A stretch of 64,000 bases of DNA from Cecembia calidifontis. Its GTDB lineage: Bacteria; Bacteroidota; Bacteroidia; Cytophagales; Cyclobacteriaceae. Shown in pieces: positions 7,287 to 15,712 of this stretch (position 1 is its first letter; each line of letters starts with the position of its first letter). The notes under the pieces were generated by a model that ran no database searches, was not told the origin of the DNA, and saw only the letters and a list, made by a program, of their open reading frames with translations. The translations under genes were made by a program, and so were the position numbers. Location: contig NZ_SGXG01000001.1 in the NCBI RefSeq assembly GCF_004216715.1, forward strand, positions 4,138,501 to 4,202,500. The letters are read 5' to 3'.

Positions 7287-8243
7287 ATGAAAAAAATAGG
7301 AATTCTTTTTGGCATGGAAGACACTTTTCCCCATGCTTTTGTTGAAAGAGTCAATGAAAAAAAGGTTAGCGGAATAGTGGCCGAGCCCGTTTTGATAGAC
7401 AAGGTATTTCAAAATAGCCTCACCGACTATGCAGTCATCATTGATAGGATTTCCCAAGACGTGCCTTTTTACAGAACTTACCTGAAGAATGCGGCACTTA
7501 CAGGCACCGCGGTCATCAACAATCCCTTTTGGTGGAGTGCTGATGATAAATTTTTCAACAACTGTTTGGCAGATCAGCTTGGGGTCCCACTCCCAAAAAC
7601 AGCCATACTTCCTTCAGCAGAACACCCTACCGATACCACCGCCAAATCTTTTAGAAACTTAAAAATGCCTTTAGACTGGCAGTCAATTTTTAATTATGTG
7701 GGCTTTCCTGCTTACATGAAACCTTATGCAGGAGGAGGTTGGAAAAACGTGTACCGTTTGGAAAACAAAGAAGAGTTTTTCCAAAAACACAGGGAAACAG
7801 GGCAATTGGTGATGCTGCTTCAGGAAGAAATCCAGTTTCAAGACTATTTCAGGGTATATTGCTTAGGGGGTAAGGCTGTAAGGATTATGGAATATGAGCC
7901 AAGAAACCCTCACCACTTGCGTTATGTAGTCAATAGACCTCCTGCTGCCAAAAAACTGCTGGCACAGGTAAAAGATTATACCATCCGGCTTTGCCAAGGC
8001 TTGGGTTATGATTTCAATACTGTTGAATTTGCAGTAAGAGATGGGATTCCCTATGCCATTGATTTTGGTAATCCTGCTCCGGATGCAGATGTCAATTCAG
8101 TAGGCCAGGAAAATTTTGATTGGGTGGTGGAAGAAGCAGCCAAAATGGCAATTGCTTATGCCAAATCCCAAAAGCCCGGAAAAATCAACCTTACTTGGGG
8201 TACTTTTATGAAAGATGCAGTCAGTATGGCCAAAAGATTTTAA
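7287..8243 (+). CDS. ATP-grasp ligase (RimK-like)
   Basis: A 318-residue cytosolic ATP-grasp enzyme, predicted to form an amide bond from a carboxylate through an acyl phosphate. Visible elements are KPYAGGGWKNVYRL (flexible ATP-binding loop, about residues 145-158), VMLLQEEIQFQDYFRVYCLGG (hinge and adenine region) and TVEFAVRDGIPYAIDFGNPA (Mg ligands, about 247-268). It is followed after 2 nt by a GCS2 ligase, so the two are probably cotranscribed and coupled. The substrate is unknown. It could add one amino acid to a carrier or small molecule. Confidence 0.82.
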   Translation: MKKIGILFGMEDTFPHAFVERVNEKKVSGIVAEPVLIDKVFQNSLTDYAVIIDRISQDVPFYRTYLKNAALTGTAVINNPFWWSADDKFFNNCLADQLGVPLPKTAILPSAEHPTDTTAKSFRNLKMPLDWQSIFNYVGFPAYMKPYAGGGWKNVYRLENKEEFFQKHRETGQLVMLLQEEIQFQDYFRVYCLGGKAVRIMEYEPRNPHHLRYVVNRPPAAKKLLAQVKDYTIRLCQGLGYDFNTVEFAVRDGIPYAIDFGNPAPDADVNSVGQENFDWVVEEAAKMAIAYAKSQKPGKINLTWGTFMKDAVSMAKRF

Positions 8244-8245
8244 AA

Positions 8246-9352
8246 ATGAGAAAATTACCGGTTTTTACTCTTGGAGTTGAGGAAGAGTATCAGATCATTG
8301 ACCCTGAGACCAGAGATTTGAGGTCCCACATGTCAAAAATTGTGGAAGGGGCTAAAATATTTTTGAAAGAACAGGTAAAGGCAGAAATGCATCAATCTGT
8401 GGTAGAAGTGGGCACCAACATTTGCCAAAGCGTAGCAGATGCCAGAAAAGAAGTGTCCTTTTTGCGGAAAAAAATTGTGGATCTTGCCGCAGAACAAAAC
8501 CTGATTGTAGGAGCTGCCGGGACACATCCATTTTCAAAATGGCAGGAGCAGCCTATCACAGATGACCCAAGGTACCACATGATCATCAATGAACTCCAGG
8601 ACACCGCAAGGTCGAATTTGATTTTTGGGCTTCACGTGCATGTTGGTATTGAAAATCGGGAAATAGCCATGCAGATTATGAATCAGGCTTGTTATTTCCT
8701 GCCCCATATATATGCTTTGTCCACCAATTCTCCTTTCTGGGAAGGGAGGTACACGGGTTTCAAAGCCTACAGGGCCCACGTTTTTGCAAAATTCCCAAGA
8801 ACAGGTTTGCCGGAATATTTCGATTCCGTGCAGGCATATGACAATTTTCTCGACACCTTGGTCAAAACCAATTGTATTGACAATCCAAAAAAGATATGGT
8901 GGGACCTGAGGATGCATCCTTTTTTCAGCACCATAGAATTCAGGATCTGCGACATGTGCCTAACTGTAGATGAGACCATCTGTATCGTGGCTTTGATACA
9001 AGCAGTAGTGGCAAAATTGTACAAAATGCACCTGATGAATACCAGTTTCAACATCTACAGGATTGCATTGATCAGGGAAAATAAATTCAGGGCTGCCAGA
9101 TATGGTACTGATGGATTGATGATTGATTTTGGGCAAAAAAAAGAAGTGGAGTATAAAGCCCTGATGTTAGAACTGTTGGAGTTTATAGACGATGTAGTGG
9201 ACGAACTGGGAAGCAGAGATGACATCAACTACATCCATAAAATATTGGCAGATGGAACTGGCGCAGACAGGCAACTCAACGTCTACAATGAAACCCAAGA
9301 TCTGAAAAAGGTTGTAGATTTCATAGTGGGTGAATTTACAAAGGGACTCTAG
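8246..9352 (+). CDS. Carboxylate-amine ligase, GCS2/YbdK family
   Basis: A 368-residue member of the glutamate-cysteine ligase type 2 fold. ATG 8246 is 2 nt after the ATP-grasp stop and gives MRKLPVFTLGVEEEYQIIDP, where GVEEEY is the family's N-terminal metal/ATP signature. HVHVGI (about 133) and the FRICDMC region (about 233) match later conserved blocks. E. coli YbdK has weak gamma-glutamylcysteine ligase activity, but in clusters like this the enzyme is predicted to build another gamma-glutamyl or peptide bond. Its 3' end overlaps an antisense pseudogene. Confidence 0.85.
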   Translation: MRKLPVFTLGVEEEYQIIDPETRDLRSHMSKIVEGAKIFLKEQVKAEMHQSVVEVGTNICQSVADARKEVSFLRKKIVDLAAEQNLIVGAAGTHPFSKWQEQPITDDPRYHMIINELQDTARSNLIFGLHVHVGIENREIAMQIMNQACYFLPHIYALSTNSPFWEGRYTGFKAYRAHVFAKFPRTGLPEYFDSVQAYDNFLDTLVKTNCIDNPKKIWWDLRMHPFFSTIEFRICDMCLTVDETICIVALIQAVVAKLYKMHLMNTSFNIYRIALIRENKFRAARYGTDGLMIDFGQKKEVEYKALMLELLEFIDDVVDELGSRDDINYIHKILADGTGADRQLNVYNETQDLKKVVDFIVGEFTKGL

Positions 9353-9618
9353 AATCAAGGAAGTTAAGGACAGCAACAAGCTGTTCTTTGGCTTCCATTT
9401 CGTCCTTCTGAGATTTTAAAATTAGAAAAATAAATAGTAAAGGTGATGGCAATATCTTGCCTCATGCTGATCCCGAAAGCCATCAGGATCAGAGTAAAGA
9501 CTCCGGTAATCTCTATTAAAAGTAATCGGAACTGACGTAGGTGAATGATCTCCTTTGATTTAGAAGCCCTTCGCTTCTCTCCGGGTGACTGTTCAAATAA
9601 TTTGTCATTGGTAGATAC
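9336..9618 (-). pseudogene. Frameshifted small membrane protein remnant
   Basis: On the minus strand one frame (open from about 9633) gives basic residues then a hydrophobic helix: RASKSKEIIHLRQFRLLLIE, TGVFTLILMAFGISM. The adjacent frame then continues with KSQKDEMEAKEQLVAVLNFL and stops at 9336. Joining them makes a sensible 90-residue, one- or two-helix protein. A frameshift near 9425 and the lack of ATG (the codon expected at about 9618 is GTA) mark it as decayed. It separates the two halves of the ligase cluster. Confidence 0.4.
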
Positions 9619-9662
9619 ATTGGGGAATTCGGCTTAAATTTCGGGATTCAAACTGAATCATC

Positions 9663-10487
9663 ATGCAAGAAAAAATCAAGGTTGCTTTGTTGGACATGTA
9701 CAATGGAAAGCCCAATCAGGGCATGCGCTGTATTCATGATATTGTGGGGAGATTTCCGAATGACCTAAGCCTTGATGTTTTCGATGTCAGGCAAAAACAT
9801 GAATTGCCCAATTTCGAGGATTATAATTTGTTTATTTCCTCCGGGGGACCTGGAAATCCATTGGAGGGGGACGGTATTTGGGATGTGAAATTCGGTCAGC
9901 TCCTGGATGATATTTACAATTGGAACCAAAGTCATCCCAAAAAAAAATACATGCTTTTCATTTGCCATTCTTTCCAAATGGCCGTAAAGCATTTTGGTTT
10001 GGCAGAAGTCAATAAAAGGAAATCCACTTCTTTTGGGGTTTTGACCGTCCACAAGACTGAAGAAGGAATGCAGGATCCCTTGTTCGAAGGCTTGGACAAT
10101 CCTTTCTGGGCTATTGATTCGAGAGATTATCAGGTAGTCAAACCCCATTTCAAAAAGTTTAAGGAAATGGATGCAAAGATTATCGCTCTCGAAAAATTGA
10201 GAAACCATGTAGAATATGAGCGGGCAATCATGGGAGTTCGATTTTCCGATGAATTGGTGGGAACCCAATTCCATCCAGAAGCAGATCCTGTAGGTTTCTT
10301 CAACCATCTAAAAAAACATGAGGTAAGAGAAGAAATCATTGCTTTAAAAGGGAAGGCCAAGTACCTATTCATGCTCGAACACGTGGTAGAAGAGCATACC
10401 ATTTATAAGACCAATGAAACCCTTATCCCTAATTTTCTCAGAAGGTCCATACAAAAAATAAGGGAACAGGAAAGTATACTTATATGA
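9663..10487 (+). CDS. Class I glutamine amidotransferase
   Basis: A 274-residue class I GATase. The triad is visible: Cys101 in FICHSFQM, and His204 and Glu206 in GTQFHPEAD. An oxyanion-side SSGGPGNP is at 59-66. The family releases ammonia from glutamine for a partner synthetase. An extra C-terminal stretch (about 215-274) is helical and not part of the GATase core. The next gene, an ATP-grasp-like protein, starts 11 nt downstream, so it is the natural ammonia acceptor partner. It was found in the same cluster as two other ligases. Confidence 0.85.
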   Translation: MQEKIKVALLDMYNGKPNQGMRCIHDIVGRFPNDLSLDVFDVRQKHELPNFEDYNLFISSGGPGNPLEGDGIWDVKFGQLLDDIYNWNQSHPKKKYMLFICHSFQMAVKHFGLAEVNKRKSTSFGVLTVHKTEEGMQDPLFEGLDNPFWAIDSRDYQVVKPHFKKFKEMDAKIIALEKLRNHVEYERAIMGVRFSDELVGTQFHPEADPVGFFNHLKKHEVREEIIALKGKAKYLFMLEHVVEEHTIYKTNETLIPNFLRRSIQKIREQESILI

Positions 10488-10497
10488 TCAAAAATAT

Positions 10498-11691
10498 ATG
10501 GTAGAAAAATATAGGGAACTTTTCAACAAGAAGTTCAGCCAGGAAACATATCAGGCAATGTTGAAAGACATTGAGGGAGATTTCAGCTACATGCCAACCT
10601 TTAGGATAGCAGAGTCTCCTTTATTTATTTCAGACAAGCTTAAAAGACAGATATTGGAAGGGTGCTGGCAGTTGATTGAATTCATAAAGAAAGAGAATTT
10701 CAGGTCAATGACCGATAAATCTTTATTGGTCAATTACAATGTCCCAAATGAAGATACACATACCAATTTTCTCGCCATAGACTTTGGAATTTGTGAAGAA
10801 AATGGAGAAATAATACCAAAATTAATAGAAGCGCAGGGTTTCCCCTCTATTTTCAATTTCCAGCCTAATTTATACAAAAAATTCACCAAGTATTATCCAT
10901 TCCTGGCAGACCTTACCCCTTATCTAGATGGGGTAGATGAAGCTTCCTATTACCAATTACTCCAAAAGACCATCTTGAATGGAATCTCTCCGGAAAATGT
11001 GGTCCTGTTGGAAATTGAACCCGAGAAACAGAACACCAAAATTGATTTTTACTACTGCAGAAAAGAATTGGGGATCCCGGTAGTATGTGTCACGGAGGTA
11101 ATCAAAAAAGGAAGACAGCTTTTTTACAAAAACCAGGATGGTCAGGAAGTTCAGATCAAAAGGATTTACAACCGTGTAATTTTTGATGAACTGGAAAGCA
11201 GAAAAGACCTTCATTTGAATTTTTCCTTCATGGATGACCTTGACCTACAATGGGCGGGACATCCCAACTGGTTTTATAGAATCAGTAAGTTTATCCTCCC
11301 CTATCTGCAGGGACCTTATTTTATTGAAACCAAATTATTGAGTGATTTGAATGAAATACCGGAAGATTTGGAAAATTATGTGCTCAAACCTTTGTTTTCT
11401 TTCTCCGGTTCTGGCGTAATTTATCATGTGAATCGCTCAGATATTGAATCAGTTCGGCAAAAAGACCTCTATGTGCTCCAGAGAAAAGTGCAATATAAAC
11501 CTATTCTGAAATCTCCTGACGGCCTTGTAAAAGCAGAAGTTAGAATACTTTGCCTATGGCCTGAATCAGATGCTGAGCCCACACTTGTGGGCAATGTGGT
11601 CAGACTTAGCCGAGGGGAAATGATTGGGGTCAAATTCAATAAAGACAAAGATTGGGTGGGGGGAACCATCGGTCTTTTTGAGAAAATATAA
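10498..11691 (+). CDS. ATP-grasp-like ligase paired with the GATase
   Basis: A 397-residue protein with an ATP-grasp-type C-terminal half: YVLKPLFSFSGSGVIYHV (ATP-binding loop, about residues 300-317), VLQRKVQYKPI and KAEVRILCLWPE (Mg-binding region), ending with NKDKDWVGGTIGLF. The N-terminal half (LIEAQGFPSIFNFQPNLYKK) is like that of circularly permuted or glutathionylspermidine-synthase-like ATP-grasp enzymes. It probably takes ammonia or an amine from the upstream GATase to amidate a carboxylate. The exact family is uncertain, and no characterised homologue comes to mind. Confidence 0.65.
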   Translation: MVEKYRELFNKKFSQETYQAMLKDIEGDFSYMPTFRIAESPLFISDKLKRQILEGCWQLIEFIKKENFRSMTDKSLLVNYNVPNEDTHTNFLAIDFGICEENGEIIPKLIEAQGFPSIFNFQPNLYKKFTKYYPFLADLTPYLDGVDEASYYQLLQKTILNGISPENVVLLEIEPEKQNTKIDFYYCRKELGIPVVCVTEVIKKGRQLFYKNQDGQEVQIKRIYNRVIFDELESRKDLHLNFSFMDDLDLQWAGHPNWFYRISKFILPYLQGPYFIETKLLSDLNEIPEDLENYVLKPLFSFSGSGVIYHVNRSDIESVRQKDLYVLQRKVQYKPILKSPDGLVKAEVRILCLWPESDAEPTLVGNVVRLSRGEMIGVKFNKDKDWVGGTIGLFEKI

Positions 11692-11694
11692 AAA

Positions 11695-11716
11695 ACCAGG
11701 GATTTACATCCCTGGT
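11695..11716. terminator. Bidirectional terminator
   Basis: Stem ACCAGGGA/TCCCTGGT with a 6-nt loop and T-rich tracts on both strands. It ends the ligase cluster and the convergent lipoprotein gene. Confidence 0.75.
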
Positions 11717-11731
11717 CCTATTCTTTTTTAA

Positions 11732-12025
11732 TTAATTCCTTCTATTACCCTCCGGTTGGTTGGAAGGCTGATTTTGCATCCAGGCCGGAGCCAATTCCCT
11801 TTCCTCTAATTTTACAAGTTTACCTTCTTCAAAGGTAGCAAGCACATAAAATCTATCCCCTCTATTGACCCTGTACGTCTTCTGATTCCCGTCAATTCCA
11901 GAAAGTACCGCTTCCTTGTTCTGCCTCAAGAACTTACGTTCGGTCATACCTTGCTGAAATTCAGGCCTAACCCCACAAGATCCCAATAAAACAACTGTCA
12001 CGAATAAAATGAATACTTTTTTCAT
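11732..12025 (-). CDS. Small lipoprotein of unknown function
   Basis: 97 residues from ATG 12025, where MKKVFILFVTVVLLGSC is a clean signal peptide with lipobox Cys. The longer frame up to 12109 lacks this logic. The mature part is short, basic and polar (FLRQNKEAVLSGIDGN, then a DRFYVLATFEEGKLVKLEE strand pair). No family is recognised. It stands alone, convergent with the ligase cluster. Confidence 0.75.
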   Translation of the reverse strand: MKKVFILFVTVVLLGSCGVRPEFQQGMTERKFLRQNKEAVLSGIDGNQKTYRVNRGDRFYVLATFEEGKLVKLEERELAPAWMQNQPSNQPEGNRRN

Positions 12026-12130
12026 AATAAAATTTGTTTTTCTCCCCCTAATTGAAACAAAAACTTTGCCATAAAATTTAGTCCTGAAAATTAGGCCATT
12101 AGCAGGCATCTCCCTGTAATTTTTCCAAGA

Positions 12131-12163
12131 TTTTTGCAGGTATCTAAATTTGGAGTACCTTTG
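12131..12163 (+). promoter_or_regulatory. Promoter of the SRP RNA gene
   Basis: A TTTTTG -33 element (12131-12136) is separated by 19 nt from a TACCTTTG -7 box (12156-12163). Both match the Bacteroidetes housekeeping sigma consensus. It predicts a start near 12170. Confidence 0.75.
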
Positions 12164-12169
12164 TACCCA

Positions 12170-12258
12170 AGCGGCACGACCAGCTCCTGCTGAATCCCCC
12201 AGGTCCGGAAGGAAGCAAGGGTAGGCGGTTGTAGCGGTGCGATGCCGCTCTTTTTTTT
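12170..12258 (+). ncRNA. ffs: Signal recognition particle RNA, small type
   Basis: The universally conserved SRP tetraloop region GGTCCGGAAGGAAGCA lies at 12202-12217. Flanking segments pair (AGCGGCA at 12170-12176 with TGCCGCT at 12243-12249) to close one long hairpin of about 80 nt. A run of eight T follows (12251-12258) and serves as terminator. The RNA binds Ffh to target nascent membrane proteins. Promoter and 5' end agree. Confidence 0.92.
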
Positions 12259-12302
12259 ACCATCTTTCGATTTTCCTAACTTCCATTTCCCCATTATTCC
12301 TT

Positions 12303-12310
12303 TAACTTTG
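12303..12310 (+). promoter_or_regulatory. -7 box TAACTTTG of the transaldolase gene
   Basis: An exact TAnnTTTG match 29 nt before the start codon. The -33 region is not obvious. Confidence 0.45.
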
Positions 12311-12339
12311 CTGACAGAACAAAAAACCACGTTTTTCCT

Positions 12340-12999
12340 ATGAAATTCTTTATCGATACCGCCAACCTAAGTGAAATAAAGGAAGCTTACGATCTTGGTG
12401 TATTGGATGGTGTAACCACCAATCCTTCCCTAATGGCCAAAGAAGGCATCAGCGGAGAAGACAATGTCAGAGCACATTACAAAGCCATTTGCGACATTGT
12501 AGATGATAATGTTAGTGCAGAAGTTATTGCCACTGATTTTGAAGGAATGATCAGGGAGGGCAAAGAACTTGCAAAGATTGATGACAAAATTGTTGTTAAA
12601 ATCCCAATGATAAAAGATGGTGTAAAAGCCATCAAATACTTCAGCAGTGAGGGTATCAGGACCAACTGCACCCTCATCTTTGGACCCGGACAGGCCATTT
12701 TGGCTGCAAAAGCAGGTGCTACTTATGTTTCTCCTTTTGTAGGCCGCTTAGATGATATTTCTTATGACGGCATTGCCCTGATTGAGCAGATTGTGAATAT
12801 TTATGAAAATTATGGCTTTGCCACACAGGTATTGGCTGCATCTATCAGACATACCATGCACCTGATCAGATGTGCTGAAATCGGTGCTGATGTAGCTACT
12901 TGTCCGCTAAAAGTCATCACTGGTTTATTGAACCATCCATTGACTGATAGTGGTCTTGCCCAGTTTTTGGCAGACCATGCCAAGGCAGCAGGAAAGTAA
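12340..12999 (+). CDS. tal: Transaldolase, TalC/FSA-type small subunit
   Basis: A 219-residue class I aldolase of the short transaldolase/fructose-6-phosphate aldolase group, full length for the family. The Schiff-base Lys is Lys87 in VVKIPM. Residue 61 is Glu (SAEVIA), as in B. subtilis-type transaldolases. The E. coli FSA aldolases have Gln there, so transaldolase activity in the non-oxidative pentose phosphate pathway is the better call, although automatic annotation often says fructose-6-phosphate aldolase. SPFVGRLDDI and the helix at 190-215 are also typical. Single gene. Confidence 0.9.
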   Translation: MKFFIDTANLSEIKEAYDLGVLDGVTTNPSLMAKEGISGEDNVRAHYKAICDIVDDNVSAEVIATDFEGMIREGKELAKIDDKIVVKIPMIKDGVKAIKYFSSEGIRTNCTLIFGPGQAILAAKAGATYVSPFVGRLDDISYDGIALIEQIVNIYENYGFATQVLAASIRHTMHLIRCAEIGADVATCPLKVITGLLNHPLTDSGLAQFLADHAKAAGK

Positions 13000-13008
13000 T
13001 CGATTTTG

Positions 13009-13039
13009 GGAGAGGTTTTCTTATTTTAGAATCCTCTCC
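13009..13039 (+). terminator. Possible terminator after transaldolase
   Basis: Stem GGAGAGG/CCTCTCC with a 17-nt loop, followed by TCTTTATTT. Confidence 0.4.
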
Positions 13040-13114
13040 TCTTTATTTGAAACAAATCCCTAACTTTTGAGTAATACCTTCTTGAACAACCTAATTAAAG
13101 TAAAACCTTTTTCC

Positions 13115-13318
13115 ATGTACATTATCAAAGTAAAAGGCAAAGCCAAAATACCTGATTATATACAGATCAGGGACGAGAATTTCGTTTTAGTAGCCTACTT
13201 CAGGGCAGACCGTCCCATGAAAAACCTTGAAAAGTTTGGGTTAGAGGGAAAAGAAGATGCTTTGGAAGCATTGATCAATGAAATGCCATTTGGAAAACTT
13301 CAAAAATTGGAACTTTAA
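13115..13318 (+). CDS. Small conserved protein upstream of ftsE
   Basis: 67 residues from ATG 13115 (MYIIKVKGKAKIPDYIQIRD). A TTG at 13067 would add 16 residues with no obvious value. It is a compact alpha/beta domain with no motif known to me. It ends 2 nt before ftsE and must be cotranscribed with it. A link to the division ABC complex is suggested by position only. Confidence 0.65.
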   Translation: MYIIKVKGKAKIPDYIQIRDENFVLVAYFRADRPMKNLEKFGLEGKEDALEALINEMPFGKLQKLEL

Positions 13319-13320
13319 AC

Positions 13321-14034
13321 ATGGTTTTTACGAGCGAGCCCATCATCCATATAGAGAAAGCCTGTATTTTTCAGGGCCTTGATGCTATTCTTCAGGATGT
13401 TGATTTCACTATTGAAAAAGACGAGTTTGTTTTTTTGATCGGGAGAACAGGCAGTGGAAAAAGTTCCTTACTCAAAACCTTATATGCGGACCTCCCCCTG
13501 AAAATGGGAAAAGGCAAAATTGTTGGCTTTGAACTGGAAAAAATCAAAAAGAAGGATATCCCCTACCTCAGAAGAAAACTGGGGATAGTCTTCCAGGATT
13601 TCCAACTTTTTCACGATAGGTCTGTTGCTGAAAACCTGTTTTTTGTCATGAAGGCTACTGGCTGGAAAGACAAGGCCAAAATGAAAAACCGTATGATTGA
13701 GGTACTCTTAAAAGTCGGGCTGGCAGACGCTTCTTCCAAGATGCCGCACCAGCTTTCTGGAGGGGAACAACAAAGGGTAGTAATCGCAAGGGCTTTGATC
13801 AACCAACCGGCTATTCTATTAGCAGACGAACCCACTGGAAATCTTGATCCGGATGTGGCGGATGGAATCTTTAAACTTTTTCAGGAAATCAACAAAGAGG
13901 GTACTGCAGTGTTGATGGCGACACATAACCATGACCTCTTAAGAAAATATCCCTACAGGGTCCTGAAATGTGAAAAGGGAAAACTACTCGATAGTAAAAC
14001 CTCAGACATAAGTATAGACACCTCTTACTACTAA
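13321..14034 (+). CDS. ftsE: Cell-division ATP-binding protein FtsE
   Basis: A 237-residue ABC ATPase that pairs with the membrane protein FtsX to drive peptidoglycan hydrolase activation at the septum. Walker A is GRTGSGKSS (41-49), the signature is LSGGEQQR (about 143-150), Walker B is AILLADEPTGN, and the switch His is in MATHNHD. Its partner ftsX lies 43 kb away at 57202, a split that is common in Bacteroidetes. LolD-type ABC ATPases are similar, but the small upstream gene and the sequence favour FtsE. The stop codon sits within its own terminator stem. Confidence 0.85.
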   Translation: MVFTSEPIIHIEKACIFQGLDAILQDVDFTIEKDEFVFLIGRTGSGKSSLLKTLYADLPLKMGKGKIVGFELEKIKKKDIPYLRRKLGIVFQDFQLFHDRSVAENLFFVMKATGWKDKAKMKNRMIEVLLKVGLADASSKMPHQLSGGEQQRVVIARALINQPAILLADEPTGNLDPDVADGIFKLFQEINKEGTAVLMATHNHDLLRKYPYRVLKCEKGKLLDSKTSDISIDTSYY

Positions 14035-14050
14035 GAGGTGTTTTTTTTTT
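14019..14050 (+). terminator. Terminator overlapping the ftsE stop
   Basis: Stem CACCTCTTA/TAAGAGGTG with a 4-nt loop and ten T. The TAA stop (14032-14034) is part of the 3' arm. Confidence 0.88.
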
Positions 14051-14134
14051 GTCCATTTTCGACTCATTTTGGAAAGAATTTGTTAAAATTAAACTTTGGC
14101 AGTAGTTTATTGGTTTTTTAGATAAAAGAGTACC

Positions 14135-15544
14135 ATGATGAAAACATATTTAAGAAAAAATCTTGCAGGACTTTCTTTGGCAGTGTTGTTGGTTTTTGGA
14201 TTAGGGGCTTGCCAGGATAAAGAGGACCAGCCAGATCCCAACGCCTCCCCTAATGTGGCCATCAATGAATGGATCAAGGATGTAATGGATGAAGTGTATT
14301 ATTGGCTGGAGGACATGCGTACCCCATTAGCTAAAAACTCAGATCCTGAAGATTATTTTGAATCCTTATTAAATAGGCCAACAGATCGCTTTTCAGACAT
14401 ATTCCCTGATTATCAGGAATTAATGAACAGCCTTCAGGGTGTCAATAGAGAAGCAGGATATGAAATTCTTTTGGCAAGAGAAAGCAACCAGAATGAAAAT
14501 GTTCTCGCCTTTGTGGTATATACAAAAAAAGGCAGTCCGGCACAGTCTGCAGGTTTATTGAGAGGAGACATCATCACCCAGATCAATGGTCAGACCATGA
14601 CCCTCAGCAACTACCAAAGCCTCTTGAGACAAAGATCTGAAAACCATACCGTAAACTTCTTCCGTTTTGACCCTTCTACTAGCACCTATCGTCCCCAGCC
14701 CCAAATTTCACTACAGACACTTAGCCTCGCGGAAAACCCCAATTTCCTTGATACCATCTACACCGTCAATAACCAGAAAATCGGTTATGTAGTCTACCAT
14801 TTTTTTGCTCCAGGAGTTGACGGGGACAACAGATATGATAACCAGATGGATGAGATTTTTGGAAGATTTAAGGCTGAAGGCATCAACCACCTTATATTGG
14901 ATTTTAGGTATAATGGAGGAGGATTCGTTGGCAGTGCGGTGAATTTGGCTAGTCTCATTGCTCCCAATGTTACCTCTCAGGATATCTTTTCCAGAACCAA
15001 GTACAACAGTTTCCTTTCTCAGTTCCAACAAATCCGGGATTTGGAAATCAGGAGATTCAATACCAAAGTCCAGAATTTGGGAAACACCTTAGAGGGTAAC
15101 CGGGTACATATCATCACCTCAGGCAGAACAGCTTCTGCCAGTGAACTGATTATCAATGGACTTAAACCTTACATGAATGTATTTTTGATCGGAGGAAGGA
15201 CAGTCGGGAAAAATGTGGGCTCCATAGCATTTGAAGATGAGGGCAACCCTAATAACAAATATGGCATTTTGCCGATCGTTACCATGATCTTTAATAAAGA
15301 CGGGAACTCGGATTATACCAATGGATTTACCCCTAATATAGAGGCGAATGAACTTTCACAACAGGTGCTGCTACCCTTAGGTGACCGAAATGAATACCTT
15401 CTAAGTCTTGCTATCCAACAAATCACAGGGGTAGGTGCAAGGGTTAACCTGGTGGAGAGAACCGAAATAGGGAGTTCATTTGAAAACAAAAGCAGATTTG
15501 GACAAATCATTGAGGATAAAATCCAAATCAAAAATTCCCACTAA
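14135..15544 (+). CDS. S41-family peptidase lipoprotein
   Basis: A 469-residue C-terminal processing protease relative. The N-terminus is a lipoprotein signal (AVLLVFGLGAC, Cys near 27). An N-terminal helical part (35-90) is followed by a PDZ-like domain (about 105-185: GSPAQSAGLLRGDIITQING) and the S41 catalytic domain (about 210-420). The nucleophile is the Ser in TSGRTASASEL. A Lys follows at the expected distance in GGRTVGKNVG. It is probably periplasmic, attached to a membrane. The architecture is the one common in Bacteroidetes with eukaryote-type CTP domains. Monocistronic, substrate unknown. Confidence 0.88.
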   Translation: MMKTYLRKNLAGLSLAVLLVFGLGACQDKEDQPDPNASPNVAINEWIKDVMDEVYYWLEDMRTPLAKNSDPEDYFESLLNRPTDRFSDIFPDYQELMNSLQGVNREAGYEILLARESNQNENVLAFVVYTKKGSPAQSAGLLRGDIITQINGQTMTLSNYQSLLRQRSENHTVNFFRFDPSTSTYRPQPQISLQTLSLAENPNFLDTIYTVNNQKIGYVVYHFFAPGVDGDNRYDNQMDEIFGRFKAEGINHLILDFRYNGGGFVGSAVNLASLIAPNVTSQDIFSRTKYNSFLSQFQQIRDLEIRRFNTKVQNLGNTLEGNRVHIITSGRTASASELIINGLKPYMNVFLIGGRTVGKNVGSIAFEDEGNPNNKYGILPIVTMIFNKDGNSDYTNGFTPNIEANELSQQVLLPLGDRNEYLLSLAIQQITGVGARVNLVERTEIGSSFENKSRFGQIIEDKIQIKNSH

Positions 15545-15554
15545 ATTTTCAAAA

Positions 15555-15581
15555 ATGCGCTCTGCCATACGCAGGGCGCAT
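15555..15581 (+). terminator. Terminator after the S41 peptidase
   Basis: Stem ATGCGCTCTGC/GCAGGGCGCAT with a 5-nt loop and a T-rich tail. One G-T pair. Confidence 0.6.
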
Positions 15582-15712
15582 TATTTTAAAATTTTCCTAT
15601 CCCATTTTTTGACTCATCCTCATTTTTGGGGAATATTAACAAGATATGTCACAAAAACCCCTGTCATTTTGTCGGTATTTTCTTAATTTCGCAACTTGAA
15701 TTGCAATACTAA

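Noticed and set aside
15480..15686. Plus-strand ORF across the S41 peptidase end
   Set aside because: Overlaps the peptidase in another frame and runs through its terminator.
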